NCBI GenBank assembly: GCA_032622095.1
Contig: CP136062.1
Coordinates: 4,216,001-4,280,000, forward strand
Direction: 5' to 3'
DNA length: 64,000 nucleotides
DNA from: Siphonodentalium dalli
Lineage: Eukaryota > Mollusca > Scaphopoda > Gadilida > Siphonodentaliidae
Shown: positions 12,413 to 21,972 of the stretch, in pieces
Layout of the letters: each line of letters opens with the position of its first letter
Position numbering within the stretch: position 1 is the stretch's first letter
Translations under genes and position numbers: made by a program
The notes under the pieces: model-generated
The model's database searches: none
What the model saw: only the letters and a program-made list of their open reading frames with translations
What the model was told of the DNA's origin: nothing

Positions 12413-12520
12413 ACACAGAACGAATCGTGTTATGTTCCAGGTTTTCTGCTGTGATGACTCGCTTTCACATGCCCAAGTTGTACCAGTAACCAAGTTATCC
12501 CGACAATCTTGCAAACAATC
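12413..12520. repeat. Dispersed 100-bp repeat (left arm, outer copy)
   Basis: Contains CGTGTTATGTTCCAGG, TTTCACATGCCCAAGTTGTA and TAACCAAGTTATCCC. The same sequence, inverted, lies at 18612-18712 in this arm, and mirror copies lie at 40730-40815 and 44655-44750. No coding capacity. Confidence 0.6.
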
Positions 12521-12989
12521 TTCTGATGTATACCGGGTACCGGTATATATAACCATGGTTTATGAAATGAATATATCTAGGTTATTAGGCCTGAGCATTG
12601 AGGGGCAAGGGGGGGGGGGGGGTGCAAGGTGCGAATTGAATTATGCAAAATTGTGTTTTTGGTCAGATTCAAGGGGGAGGGGTGCAGTGTTGAAATTTCC
12701 CGAAGTGGACACCCACCGCCCCGTCCCCCCCCCAACACCAATGGAAACCCTCTGGCCACGTCCCTGACCAAACGGTGCCGTAACTCCACTGCAGTGACCA
12801 TCTTGATACCACTGTGGATACCGTATACTACCAGCAATACAATGGTCTTCACCGGGGTATCACCTTGTTTTTCAAGTCAATTACTTTAATTATAGTGGTA
12901 CACTGTACCTCTGTGTGGAACCCCACAACCACGGGGATGTTTGTATGCCAACAATGAAAACTAAAATGGTAATTCCTATCTAGAGGTCA

Positions 12990-13580
12990 CCTCGAGGATC
13001 CATATTAAGTTCGATGAAGGGTTGTGGCCTGTAGGGTGTGCCAAAGAATTTAGTGATGCAAAGAGTAAAACACAAGATACCTGCTAGTGGCCATGTATTT
13101 CATCGAAAATTGTTCAAATTCAATCGTTCCCATCTAGAGGTGATCCCAAACAATGAAACATACATGTAGTAATGTACCCTTAAATTTTCAAAACATTTCA
13201 CCAATAATTGTGAGCTTCATGGTGCGCCGATTGATTCAAATTTGAAATCCAGTATGGCTGCTGGTAGCCATGTTTTTTAAACAAAATTCGGAAAAAATGG
13301 GATAGCTGCCATCAAGATGTGACCCTGAAGATCCATACCGGCATGAAGTTTGGTGACGATCAGATGAGAGATGTTACATGTAGGGTGTGCTAAAGGATTT
13401 AGTCAAACAAAGAGTAAAAACAAGATGGCCGTTGGCAGCCATGTTTTTTTACCAGAATTTCGATGGGGTAATCTCTCATTTAGATGTCACTATGGTGAAT
13501 CCATATTATGTTTGGTGACGATCGGATGAGAGATGTTGCGTGTTGCTGTTAGCAGCCATGTACAGGTATTTTTACCAGAA
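12990..13580. repeat. Diverged units of the 165-175 bp GGCCATGTTTT family
   Basis: Three or four diverged copies of the unit seen in 16387-18035: AAAGGATTTAGT or AAAGAATTTAGT, GCAAAGAGTAAAA, AAGATGGC and a GCCATGTTTT-type word. The right arm keeps only the first unit (about 43975-44165) because of its deletion. Confidence 0.65.
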
Positions 13581-14269
13581 AATTGAAAACAAAAGTTTGG
13601 CTAAATCTTGTGCTAGGAGCGGGGCATATTTTACCCACAAGTTTTGAATTCTCATTCCAAATGACTTTCTGTCACAATTTCAGTACCGGTTCTCATAATT
13701 TGCTACGGTAATCAGGCATGCTGAAGCAAACTGGGCCAAGACAAAGGGTTGCAGTAGCACATTGCCAAAGCCAAACAACGTAAATTAAGAGGGCTGCAAT
13801 TTATGCTACAGAATAACAGTTCACAATTACAATGAAAATGAACTGAAAACAAATTGCCAATTGCCCCCATACATTCTGGAACACAGTTGAAGTAACTGCG
13901 TCGCAACCGATAGCAAACCCTGTGTACCCATTAGCACATTTTTAAAAACATATACATTGGCCTACCCTTCACTTAACCCCGACGTCCTGAACATTAAATG
14001 ACCCCCAACCGAGGCACCTGGTGTTATATAGTGTTTTGACGACATACATGTAACCCATACTCTTGGGCTCCAAATAAACATGCATGCACCTTTATTATTT
14101 TTGTGGGAAATTTCCTCCACACACAGTGCTTATATGGGTCTGCACAATCATTAATTTTGAGGCTATGAAAATTGAAAAGAGCACAAAGTCAAGATTTCTA
14201 TATGATTCTGATATCAAAATGATGAGCTTATAACTTTATGCATGTACATATTCTAGTATATGGCATACA

Positions 14270-14646
14270 TACCCTGCTTGACAAAACAAGTGTCCACATA
14301 ACCGCTGTACAGTTAGCGTTGCCACCGCGGCTGAAATGCAACTACACCGCAGCTCCATCGACTAAATACAGTTGGGCCGCGGTGTACATGTACTTGCCGT
14401 TCAGCCATGGTGTAGTTGCCGCGGTGTACACTGTACGTTCATTAAACTGAAAAAAGACGATACAAATAGGAAATCTAACCATGGTGCACAGTGTAGTTGC
14501 CTTTCGGCCGCAGGGTACTTGTTGTTGGGCCACAGTGTACTTGCCGTTCGGCCGCGGTGCTAAACTGCAGTTACAAACTCTGACACCGCGGCCGAACGGC
14601 AAATACACCGCGGTGCCAATGGACACTTGTTTTGTCCAGCGGGGTA
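14270..14646. mobile_element. TA-flanked MITE, CCGCGG-containing, first copy
   Basis: The ends are TACCCTGCTTGACAAAACAA and, inverted, TTGTTTTGTCCAGCGGGGTA, followed inward by a GTGTCC word. The interior is full of GCCGCGGTGTA and TTGCCGTTCGGCC words in both orientations. Short open frames on both strands are by-products of this symmetry. A second, related copy is at 18173-18563. No transposase seen. Confidence 0.75.
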
Positions 14647-14657
14647 TGGACATTTAA

Positions 14658-14962
14658 TTAAAGGTACTCAATCCGATCAGGCCCTCATCAATTACTATTT
14701 CTTTGGCTTCGGGGATAAAAATAATTGATTCGATCATTCGAGTCGAGGAACCAACCTATCAACGCTCAGAGTGATTAGATATCAATTTTTGAAGTTTTGT
14801 TATTTCTATATGTTCTGGCCCAGAAATACGCCGTCAAAAGGATGGTCTCAGTCAAAATTGCAATATTAATACACTTGATTTTAGAGTTATCCATCTTTGT
14901 CTGTTTGAATAAGTTTTTCTGGGGAAATTATTAGTACAAATCTCGAGTGCAATTAGGGCTCT
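14658..14962. mobile_element. TTAA MITE, truncated copy
   Basis: It starts at TTAA followed by AGGTACTCAATCCGAT, then carries CTTTGGCTTCGGGG, the GTCGAGGAACCAACC word and TTTTAGAGTTATCCATC. The far terminal inverted repeat is missing. It lies only in the left arm. Confidence 0.7.
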
Positions 14963-15399
14963 ACAAATTGGCAATTTACCACAAAAAATCGGAATACGAT
15001 ATCAAATCGGGCTGCCTATGTCAACATGAATAGCAAACAGTCAGTCCAGATTTTATTATTATACTGCCTCGGGAACTTTCAGTGTACCATACACGTACAT
15101 GCACTATTGTAGGCCTAATTTGTTGGCAGAAAATAGCATCACATCTGCAATTCTACTTATCCTGTTGTTTTAGTTATATATACATTTCATTTCAGTTTTA
15201 TTAACTCAAGTAAAATATTTCTAAGTATATATATGTGTATGCGCAAAAATAGTTAATACTATTACCAGTATCAAGTTTGCAGTTACATATTATCATTTCC
15301 AGCAATAATCACTTAAAATAATTAAGTCAAGTACAGCTATGCTCTAATTAATCGACCCATTTAACGAGGTTATGGGCCGGTCATGACCGCGTCATACCG

Positions 15400-15545
15400 C
15401 CACTACACCGCGGTCATGCGGTAGTACACCGCGGCCATGCGGTAGTACACCGCGGTCATACGGTAGTACACCGTGGCCATGTGGTAGTACACCGCGGTCA
15501 TGCGGTAGTACACCGCGGTCATACGGTAATACACCGCAATGCGCG
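15400..15545. repeat. Outer 21-bp ACCGCGGT subterminal array
   Basis: About seven copies of a 21-bp unit with ACACCGCGGTCATGCGGTAG, varying at CAT/CAC and GCGG/ACGG. The self-complementary core ACCGCGGT is a plausible repeated transposase-binding site. The array belongs to the end of the CCGCGG element that the right arm has lost. Confidence 0.75.
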
Positions 15546-16231
15546 GTGACACGCGGTATCTGACCGCGGTCATGTTGGAAGTCCACCGCGGTAATCTAGA
15601 CCGTACCGGCGTACACCGCGGTAGTAATTTCCGCGACCGCCTTACACCGCGGTCATTCCCCGTGTCAACCGCGTTCGAATAATCTGCCGATAAAAATCTG
15701 CTTTTTCTTTTTCTTTTGGAAGACTCAAGGTAAGAATTTCGATCTGTCTTGTTCAGGTTGGCCTATAATTTGCGTCAATATATTAAGAAACTGCCTTACA
15801 TTCATTCCTCGCGCCAAACTAAATTTATTTTAAAGTACTGACGTCTTCAATGGTTGACGTCCCCACGTAATTCCTTGAGCAAAATGATTTTTGTGTCGGT
15901 GAAATGTGCACATGGCGATCGCATAATTATCTTGCTCAAACCGAAAAGCCATTTTAATTCTTAATCGCGCACGCCTTATCCATATACCATATCACGAATA
16001 AACAAACGCTCTTTATTTGGCACGCTTAAGGAAATCGGGACCGTGGTAAATTAGAACCGATTTATTTTCAATTTCAGATTAATATTTTCCATGCGCAATA
16101 TGTCAGTCTATTGTCCGATAACTTACAATGCTCAGTTGCGATACGGACGCTAGGTTTTACTGTGGTTTAAACTTACACAGCGGTAGTGGCACCAAAAACT
16201 CAACCGCGACCACGCGGTTGCCCGCGTTTTC

Positions 16232-16340
16232 AATACCGCGGCTGACCGCGTTATTACACCGCGGTCAGGCGGTATTACACCGCGGTCAGGCGGTATTACA
16301 CCGCAATCAGGCGGTATTACACCGCGGTCATACCGCATGT
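16232..16340. repeat. Inner 21-bp ACCGCGGT subterminal array (left arm)
   Basis: About five copies of a 21-bp unit with ACACCGCGGTCAGGCGGTAT. The mirror array in the right arm (about 43310-43470) has three more units: the corresponding open stretches are 225 and 288 bp, a difference of 63 bp. Confidence 0.8.
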
Positions 16341-16386
16341 CAACCTCGTTAAGGAGGGTCGATTAATTAGAGCATACAATGTAGCT

Positions 16387-18035
16387 CTACTTCATATAAT
16401 GAAAGTGTCAATGACACTGTACCTCAACTTGTAAAGGGAATAATTTAATGTGGAGCGATTAGGGGTGCGGAAAGTTGAAATGTCTAAGTAATACTAGATT
16501 ATCAACATGAAGACATACATATACCGGTACATGTATACCGGTATATAAAAAAGTTAAATCCAAGATGGTTACAGATATAAAATCCAGGTGGCTATGTTTT
16601 CCAATAAAATTTAAAAACATTTGATAGCTTCCATCTAGTAAGATCAATATCAAGATTAATATGAAGTCTGGAGATGATCGGATGAGGGCAGTGGACTGTA
16701 GGGTGTGCCAAAGGATTTAGTCATGCAAAGAGTAATAAAATCCAAGATGGCTGCCAGTGGAAAGAGTTTAAGACCAAATGAACCTAAAATGACTTGTTAT
16801 CTACATGCCAATGTCAACAGCCATGACAAATTTCATGATGATCCGATTAAAGGTACGACCGGTAGCCCATGCTAAAGGATTTAGTCATACAAAGAGTAAA
16901 ATCAAAGATGCCTGCTGGCGGCCATGTTTTTTGACCGAACGACCCCAAAATGACTCGTTCCCATCTACATGTTATTATCAACATTCATGACAAATTTTAT
17001 GATGATCAGACTAAAGGTACGACCTGTACCCGTGCTAAAGGATTTAGTCATACAAAGAGTAAAATCAAAGATGCCTGCTGGCGGCCATGTTTTTGGGCCA
17101 ATTGCCCCAAAATTACCCCATGACAAATTTAATGATGACCAGACTAACAGTAGCCCGTGCTAATGGATTGAATTTTTAAATCAAAGATGGCTGCCAGCGG
17201 CCATGTTTTTTGGTCGAACGACTCCAAAATTACTCGTTCCCATCTACATGTCAATATTAACACCCATGACAAATTTAATGATGACCAGTCTAAAGCTACG
17301 ATCTGTAGCCCGTGCTAAAAGATTTAGTCATCCAAAGAGTAAAATCCAAGATGGCTGCTGGCGGCCATGTTTTTTGGCCAAATGATCCCAAAATGATTCG
17401 TTCCCATCTACATGTCATTATTAACATTCATGACAAATGTTATGATGATCCGACCAAAGGTACGACCTGTAGCCCGTGCCAAAGGATTTAGTCACGCAAA
17501 GAGTAAAATCCAAGATAGCCAGCTGAGATAGCTGCCAGCGGCCATGTTTTTTCGCCGAATGACCCCAAAAGTACTCGTTTCCCATCTACATGTAAATATT
17601 AACATCCATGACAAATTTCACGATGATCCGACCAAAGGTACAACCTGTAGGGCGTGCCAAAGAATTTAGTCATGCAAAGAGTAAAATCCAAGATGGCTGT
17701 CGACGGCCATGTTTTTTGGTCGAATGACCCCAAAATTACTCGTTCCCATCTACATGTCAATATTAACATCCATGACAAATTTCATGATGATCAGACGAAC
17801 AGTACGACCTGTAGACCGTTCTAATGGATTGAATATTGAAATCCACTGGTGGCCATGTTGTTTTTTCCAAATGAATCGTTCCGGTCTAAATGTTGATGTC
17901 AACAGCTATGTGAAATTTCATAATGATCTGACCAAAGGTACGTTCTGTATTGTTGACGAATTAGGCACACACGCATACATGTACACACAGACAAAGCCAT
18001 GGCAATAGCTCAAACTTTACAAAGTAAAGTTGACC
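16387..18035. mobile_element. Element with 165-175 bp tandem core (left arm copy)
   Basis: One end carries AAGTGTCAATGACACTGTACC then TCAACTTG; the other carries ATTGCCATGG... in inverted order and then ACTTTACAAAGTAAAGTTGACC. Between them lie about eight head-to-tail units containing GCCATGTTTTTTGG, CGTTCCCATCTACATGT, CATGACAAATTT, GGATTTAGTCA and AAAGAGTAAAATCCAAGATGG. Unit starts fall near 16921, 17085, 17201, 17367, 17542 and 17707. No protein is encoded. Elements with tandem-repeat cores of this size are known among non-autonomous Helitrons and MITEs of molluscs; the class here is not settled. Other copies: 25871-27095 and 41398-43255. Confidence 0.65.
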
Positions 18036-18172
18036 TAATAATGTGGGCGGTGTAAGGCAGCGTTTGTTTGCATATGGTATCTTGGTGTTGATGATTAACG
18101 GAAATACCATACAGCACTAGTCTCCCAGATACCTCGGGTTTATGTACCATAAGCTTTCTCACCAAGCTTTTT

Positions 18173-18563
18173 CTCTGCTGGGTAAAACAAGTGTCCCACT
18201 TAACCACGGTGTGGTTATCATTGCCACCGCGGCCGAAAGGCAAATACATCGCGGCTCCACCGGCTAATACAGTTGGGCCGCGGTGTATTTGCCATTCGGC
18301 CATGGTGTAGTTACCGCTGTGTACATTCATTAAACTGAAAAAAGACAATACAAACCAGAAATCTAACCACGGTGTACATGCCATGCGGCCCCGTTGTAGT
18401 TGCTTTTCGGCCATGGTGTACATGTGTACATGTACTTGACGTTTGGCCGCGGTGTACTTGCTGCTCAGCCGCGGTGCTCAACTGCAGTTACAAACTCTGA
18501 CACCGTGGTCGAACGGCAAATACACCGCGGTGCCAATGGACACTTGTTTTGTCCAGCAGGGTA
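18173..18563. mobile_element. TA-flanked MITE, CCGCGG-containing, second copy (left arm)
   Basis: The ends share AAAACAAGTGTCC and its complement, next to CTGCTGG and CCAGCAGGGTA. The interior has GCCGCGGTGTA words in both orientations and TTCATTAAACTGAAAAAAGAC, as in the copy at 14270-14646. The mirror copy is at 40864-41257. Confidence 0.75.
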
Positions 18564-18611
18564 CATCAGCCAGGGCAACCCAGAAGTTAACGGTCTAACC
18601 TGGGCTTCCTA

Positions 18612-18712
18612 GATGGTAGGGACAACTTGGTTAGTGGGTACAACTTGGGCATGTGAAAGCAAGTCATCACAGCAGAAAACCTGGAACATAACACGATTCG
18701 TTCTGACTTAAC
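18612..18712. repeat. Dispersed 100-bp repeat (left arm, inner copy)
   Basis: Inverted copy of 12413-12520, with GGTACAACTTGGGCATGTGA and CCTGGAACATAACACGATTC. The intervening 6 kb is thus flanked by an inverted pair. Confidence 0.6.
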
Positions 18713-19116
18713 CCGAGGTCAGCCAATAATAGAATGTTTGCGTCATGTGAGTGTTTAGTGATTTATATAGCCACACAATGTTGACCGAAACCTTGCTTGA
18801 GTCTTGACAGTTAGTTTTGCAAATGTTCGTATACTAATATTATATCACGACATACATGTACTGTCCATACTGAAGTATTGCATTATTATGTATTTTTCGC
18901 AACATTACATTTTCTACCTGGTTTTTAGGCACGTCATTGAAATTTGCATGCATCTTTTTTTTATCTCGATTCCATCATTTCCTAATTTCGGATGATTGGT
19001 TGGTGATTATCACAATACGCCAGGGGTAGGTGAACACTGTGCATGCATGCATACTGTACTAGTAACTAATACTAACTATCACAAGTATAACATACTGTGG
19101 GAACAACTTAGTGTAT
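18713..19116. other. Unassigned sequence in the left arm
   Basis: No gene or repeat recognised other than membership of the inverted-repeat arm. Confidence 0.4.
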
Positions 19117-20380
19117 GTTCAGACGACCAAGATACAATCGTAAGTGGAGGAATAGTTTGTTCAGACGAATGCAATCTCATCGTACATTATGATAGCATAT
19201 GTTGTTCTATAGAATGTGATTGACTACCCTACGACCATTGCCAGCTACGATTTTTACGTACACACGGCTGTCGGCCTGTAACGATATGCTTGGTCACGAT
19301 ACAATTTTATCCCACGAGTAAATAGCTATTCAACACTCCAAATTTGCACAACTCTCAGGTTGAGTTTTAATGATAGTTTTTCTAATATTACTGTGGACTT
19401 TCATAATTGTTTAGTTATATGTGTATTGTAGTATGTAGTAATGTAGTATGCTCGTACACATCCGGATATACCAGTACAACATAACATATTGATACTGAAC
19501 ACGGTAAAAGAGTTGAATAGTTTCTCACTCATCTGTTTATATATCATATAATCACAACAGCTGGCTGAGAATGATGTCGTTTCAAATGGTGTGACATGTT
19601 GGTCGTAACACCAGTCTTGTAAGAGGTTGCCGTCGAACATAATTTGCAGATCGTTTTAGTTCTGTCTGTCTTAATGCATGGCTTTCCATCCTCAAAGGGT
19701 TACGTCACAAAACCGAAATACTGCCAGATTTTCTACCTGTAGGCCGGGATTGACAAGTTTTAAGCTTTCTTGAGCAGACATCTTTCCACGGCCCACGTGT
19801 TGTTGTTTTGCGAAGACGATATATCCAATATACTAGTATTTGATTGATTGAAATCACAGCAGTTCATCAAATGAAACAAATCAGAGCATGGCTTACAGTC
19901 TGAGGCTAGGTTACGGAGGTCAGTCATATCACTTCCGCCAACGTTTGTGTCAAAGGTCAAAGTGCGAGCTCACGGTAACAAACGAAATTTACAGATTTAC
20001 TTCCAATAAAACTTCGTAAGCATTCACAGCTTACGGAAACGAACGAGGAGTCCCGATTTACTTCGGATGGTAACTGCATAATACGGAAGCGGAACTGTAT
20101 CGTAGTGTATCGAAAGTACAGACAAATGAATCGCGTATAGAATCATGAATGACGAATAGCGATAAATCGAAATCACGATGAATCGTTACAGGCCGATACG
20201 GCTGCGATTACATCGCAAGTGGAGGTAACCAAGGATATCCATATTTCGCATCTAAAATCAAATAGCGCTTGATATCAATTTATGACCAACGATTTTGATG
20301 TTAGCATGCGCAATCGAGCTACCGGTTACTTCCTGCGACGGAAATCTTTCCGCTTACGATTGTATCGTGGTCGTCTGAAC
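19117..20380 (-). mobile_element. hAT-like element with long inverted ends (left arm copy)
   Basis: The ends are inverted copies: GTTCAGACGACCAAGATACA near 19117 and, complementary, TGTATCGTGGTCGTCTGAAC ending at 20380. The similarity extends through ATCGTAAGTGG and a few bases outward. A second inner inverted pair, GGCCTGTAACGAT (near 19274) and ATCGTTACAGGCC (near 20182), surrounds a remnant of a BED zinc-finger reading frame on the minus strand. BED fingers and inverted ends rich in ATCG words are typical of hAT transposons. I could not identify an 8-bp target duplication. The catalytic transposase domain is missing. Confidence 0.65.
19576..19781 (-). pseudogene. BED-type zinc finger remnant of a hAT transposase (left arm)
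   Basis: BED fingers are DNA-binding domains at the N-terminus of many hAT transposases and of ZBED proteins derived from them. The minus strand shows the same reading frame as the right-arm copy at 39604-39819, with SAQESLKLVN at the start and CKLCSTATSYKTG followed by MSHHLKRHH near the end. This copy is more damaged than its partner. It lacks 5 bp after the VNP codons and 4 bp just after the last histidines, each breaking the frame, and it shares the TAA nonsense codon between the aromatic motif and the PFEDGKP motif. It sits inside the hAT-like element 19117-20380. It cannot make a complete finger. Confidence 0.7.
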
Positions 20381-20557
20381 GTAAACTTATCAATTTCATG
20401 CATTATTGCATAATATTTTTAAACATAACTTATTTAACATCTTCGATTTGCTTTAAATTTAATTTATTTTCATGAAAATGAATAATATGGTTGTAAATAT
20501 AGAAGGCAGATGACTCTTCTACCCGAGAGGTCTAGATTTCTTGGACACGGTCGTTAG

Positions 20558-20650
20558 ACGCAACGTCAAGCTCGGTTAGTCTTTGGATGGTTGACTGGGT
20601 TGGGTTTCCGGGTGATGCCAATGTTCGGTGCAACTTACGCACTTCTCACT
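20558..20650 (+). pseudogene. 5S rRNA-like sequence, first copy, 5' truncated (left arm)
   Basis: CAACGTCAAGCTCGGTTAGT followed by TTGGATGGTTGACTGGGTTG matches the internal control region of 5S rRNA, notably the A-box GCAACGTC and the C-box region GGTTAGTNNTTGGATGG. The first half of 5S is not recognisable. The sequence after it (CACTTCTCACTCGCTCATCC) matches the sequence after the second copy, so the two form a tandem pair with a period of about 196 bp. Confidence 0.6.
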
Positions 20651-20714
20651 CGCTCATCCTGTTACACTGGGGGCTCGTCTGGCCATTAGAGGACTGTCAT
20701 GATACAACCTCCAG

Positions 20715-20820
20715 GTCTCAGCCATTATATGCTTTGTCTGATCACCGAGGTTAAGTAACGTCAAGCTCGGTTAGTCCTTGGCTGGGTGACCGGCTTGGAA
20801 TTATGGTGCTGCTACATTTC
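20715..20820 (+). pseudogene. 5S rRNA-like sequence, second copy (left arm)
   Basis: 5S rRNA is the small RNA of the large ribosomal subunit, transcribed by RNA polymerase III from an internal promoter. Here GTCTGATCACCGAGGTTAAG, TAACGTCAAGCTCGGTTAGT and TGGGTGACCGGCTTGGAA follow the 5S order, including the A box, the intermediate element and the C box. The 5' part is only GGTCTCAGCCATTA-like and appears to lack about 17-20 nt against a normal 5S. The 3' end (GGTGCTGCTACATTT) is loosely 5S-like. Either a decayed 5S unit or a 5S-derived SINE head. No poly(A) tail seen. Confidence 0.65.
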
Positions 20821-20885
20821 GGTGCGACTCCATCACTTCTTGCTCTCATTCTGTTACGGTAGTGTACGTTACACTGTACAATCGT

Positions 20886-21448
20886 CATGCTATTTTGCAT
20901 GTTTTTAAATAATACTTGATTCATACATGTACATGTATCTGTCATGTAATTCAGCAAGCGAAACATTAAATTGTATTTGAAAAAGCTATTTTTTGCGGTC
21001 ATTTGTGAAATAACCATGGCATTTTTTTTTATTTCAATTCAAGCTCGAAGATTGGTGTCACTGTCGCTAATGGGATCGTTTGTCGTAACGTTTTATACAT
21101 AAATGCACACCGTGTGCCTTTATGTACATACCGGTAAATGCACACCAGTCTCAGTCGGCGCGAGATTGAAACGTTACCGTAAATAATTGCCGTCTGCTTC
21201 AATTCATAACTATTTTTCTTCCGAAGTTCTGATAATCATAAAGGCATTCTTTTATCACAATTATCGAAACTTCAATAAGATTGGTCATCGGTCTCATATT
21301 TTTCTTACCATTAAACACGGACGGAAAGAACTGCGTGGTTGTTTGGTCGATGAACGGAAGAAAATAAACTTACAAAAAATATCAAAACGTGTGCATCTAT
21401 GTATAAAACATTACGACAACGACCCCATTACACTACATTAGCGTCACT
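20886..21448. other. Start of the spacer between the two arms; unassigned
   Basis: Similarity to the right arm ends after the word ACTGTACAAT. Nothing further is recognised. Two short frames are open but have no domain. Confidence 0.5.
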
Positions 21449-21453
21449 GTCAT

Positions 21454-21967
21454 CAGGTCAGGCACATCCTGAATTCCACTATTATAGTGATATTTGACTA
21501 TAACATATTCATGTTTCCTTTATTTGTGTCGGGAATAGAAGACGGCGCATACCAGTGCACAGCCAAATGTCACTCATAACAATATCGCAGTGAATGAACA
21601 GCTTTCCGACAAAATTCGTTGTGCAATCTTTTGCGCCAGCTTTGATATTCAATAATATTATACTATTTCTAATATATCCCGTTCTAAATGACAATAGCAG
21701 GATAACTCAATCGCTCCTTCATACCAATATTTCAACTAATTACATGCTAATTGAGTTGCTTATCGTGTGCCGTCATGATTAATAATTCTCCTGGACAAAC
21801 TATGTGCATGGTATCGAGTTAGTGCGATTTGATTTTGAATAATATGTGTGGGAAAAATGATTTTGGATTATCCCTCTTTTATCAAATTAACAAAACGGTA
21901 ATGGTCAAATACCACTATAATAGTGTAATATCGCTATAATAGTGGAATTCGGGATGTGCCTGACCTG
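21454..21967. mobile_element. MITE with perfect 5-bp target duplication
   Basis: The ends are inverted: CAGGTCAGGCACATCCTGAA at 21454 and the complement of CAGGTCAGGCACATCCCGAA ending at 21967. The match continues to about 42 bp with two mismatches, through CCACTATTATAG. GTCAT flanks both sides directly (21449-21453 and 21968-21972), so the boundaries are well supported. The 514-bp interior encodes no recognisable protein. A 5-bp duplication does not fit Tc1/mariner (TA) or piggyBac (TTAA). Confidence 0.85.
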
Positions 21968-21972
21968 GTCAT

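Larger units (their letters stand above)
13210..15781. other. Segment present in left arm, absent from right arm
   Basis: At 13210 the match to the right arm stops after CACCAATAATT and resumes at 15782 with ATTAAGAAACTG. The right arm reads CACCAATAATTAAGAAACTG straight through. The 2.57-kb segment holds a TA MITE (14270-14646), a TTAA element fragment (14658-14962) and the outer end of the CCGCGG element (15332 onward). About 13600-14230 and 14963-15330 have no recognised feature. Because the CCGCGG element is complete here and cut on the right, the difference is best read as a deletion on the right. Confidence 0.8.
15332..16386. mobile_element. CCGCGG foldback element, complete (left arm)
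   Basis: The two ends are inverted copies: GCTCTAATTAATCGACCC near 15341 and its complement GGGTCGATTAATTAGAGC near 16356, both continuing with TTAACGAGGTT. Just inside each end is a tandem 21-bp array built on ACACCGCGGTCA. The middle (about 15660-16130) is unique, with no recognisable protein. It resembles a non-autonomous DNA transposon with subterminal repeats; the superfamily is not clear and I found no convincing target duplication. The right arm carries only one end of it. Confidence 0.75.
9006..20885 (+). repeat. Left arm of a giant inverted repeat
   Basis: This arm reads as the reverse complement of 38483-48330. Matching pairs include 9842 with 47360, 11740 with 45413, 12889 with 44221, 16128 with 43584, 18423 with 40998, 19960 with 39425 and about 20875 with 38490. 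The coordinate sum drifts from about 57,336 at the outer end to about 59,365 at the inner end. Most of that drift comes from a 2.57-kb segment (13210-15781) present only here. Point differences and small indels are frequent, so the arms are clearly diverged. Confidence 0.93.

Noticed and set aside
20715-20820. Functional 5S rRNA gene
   Set aside because: The 5' third is shortened and diverged, and the 3' end does not pair with the 5' end as helix I requires.
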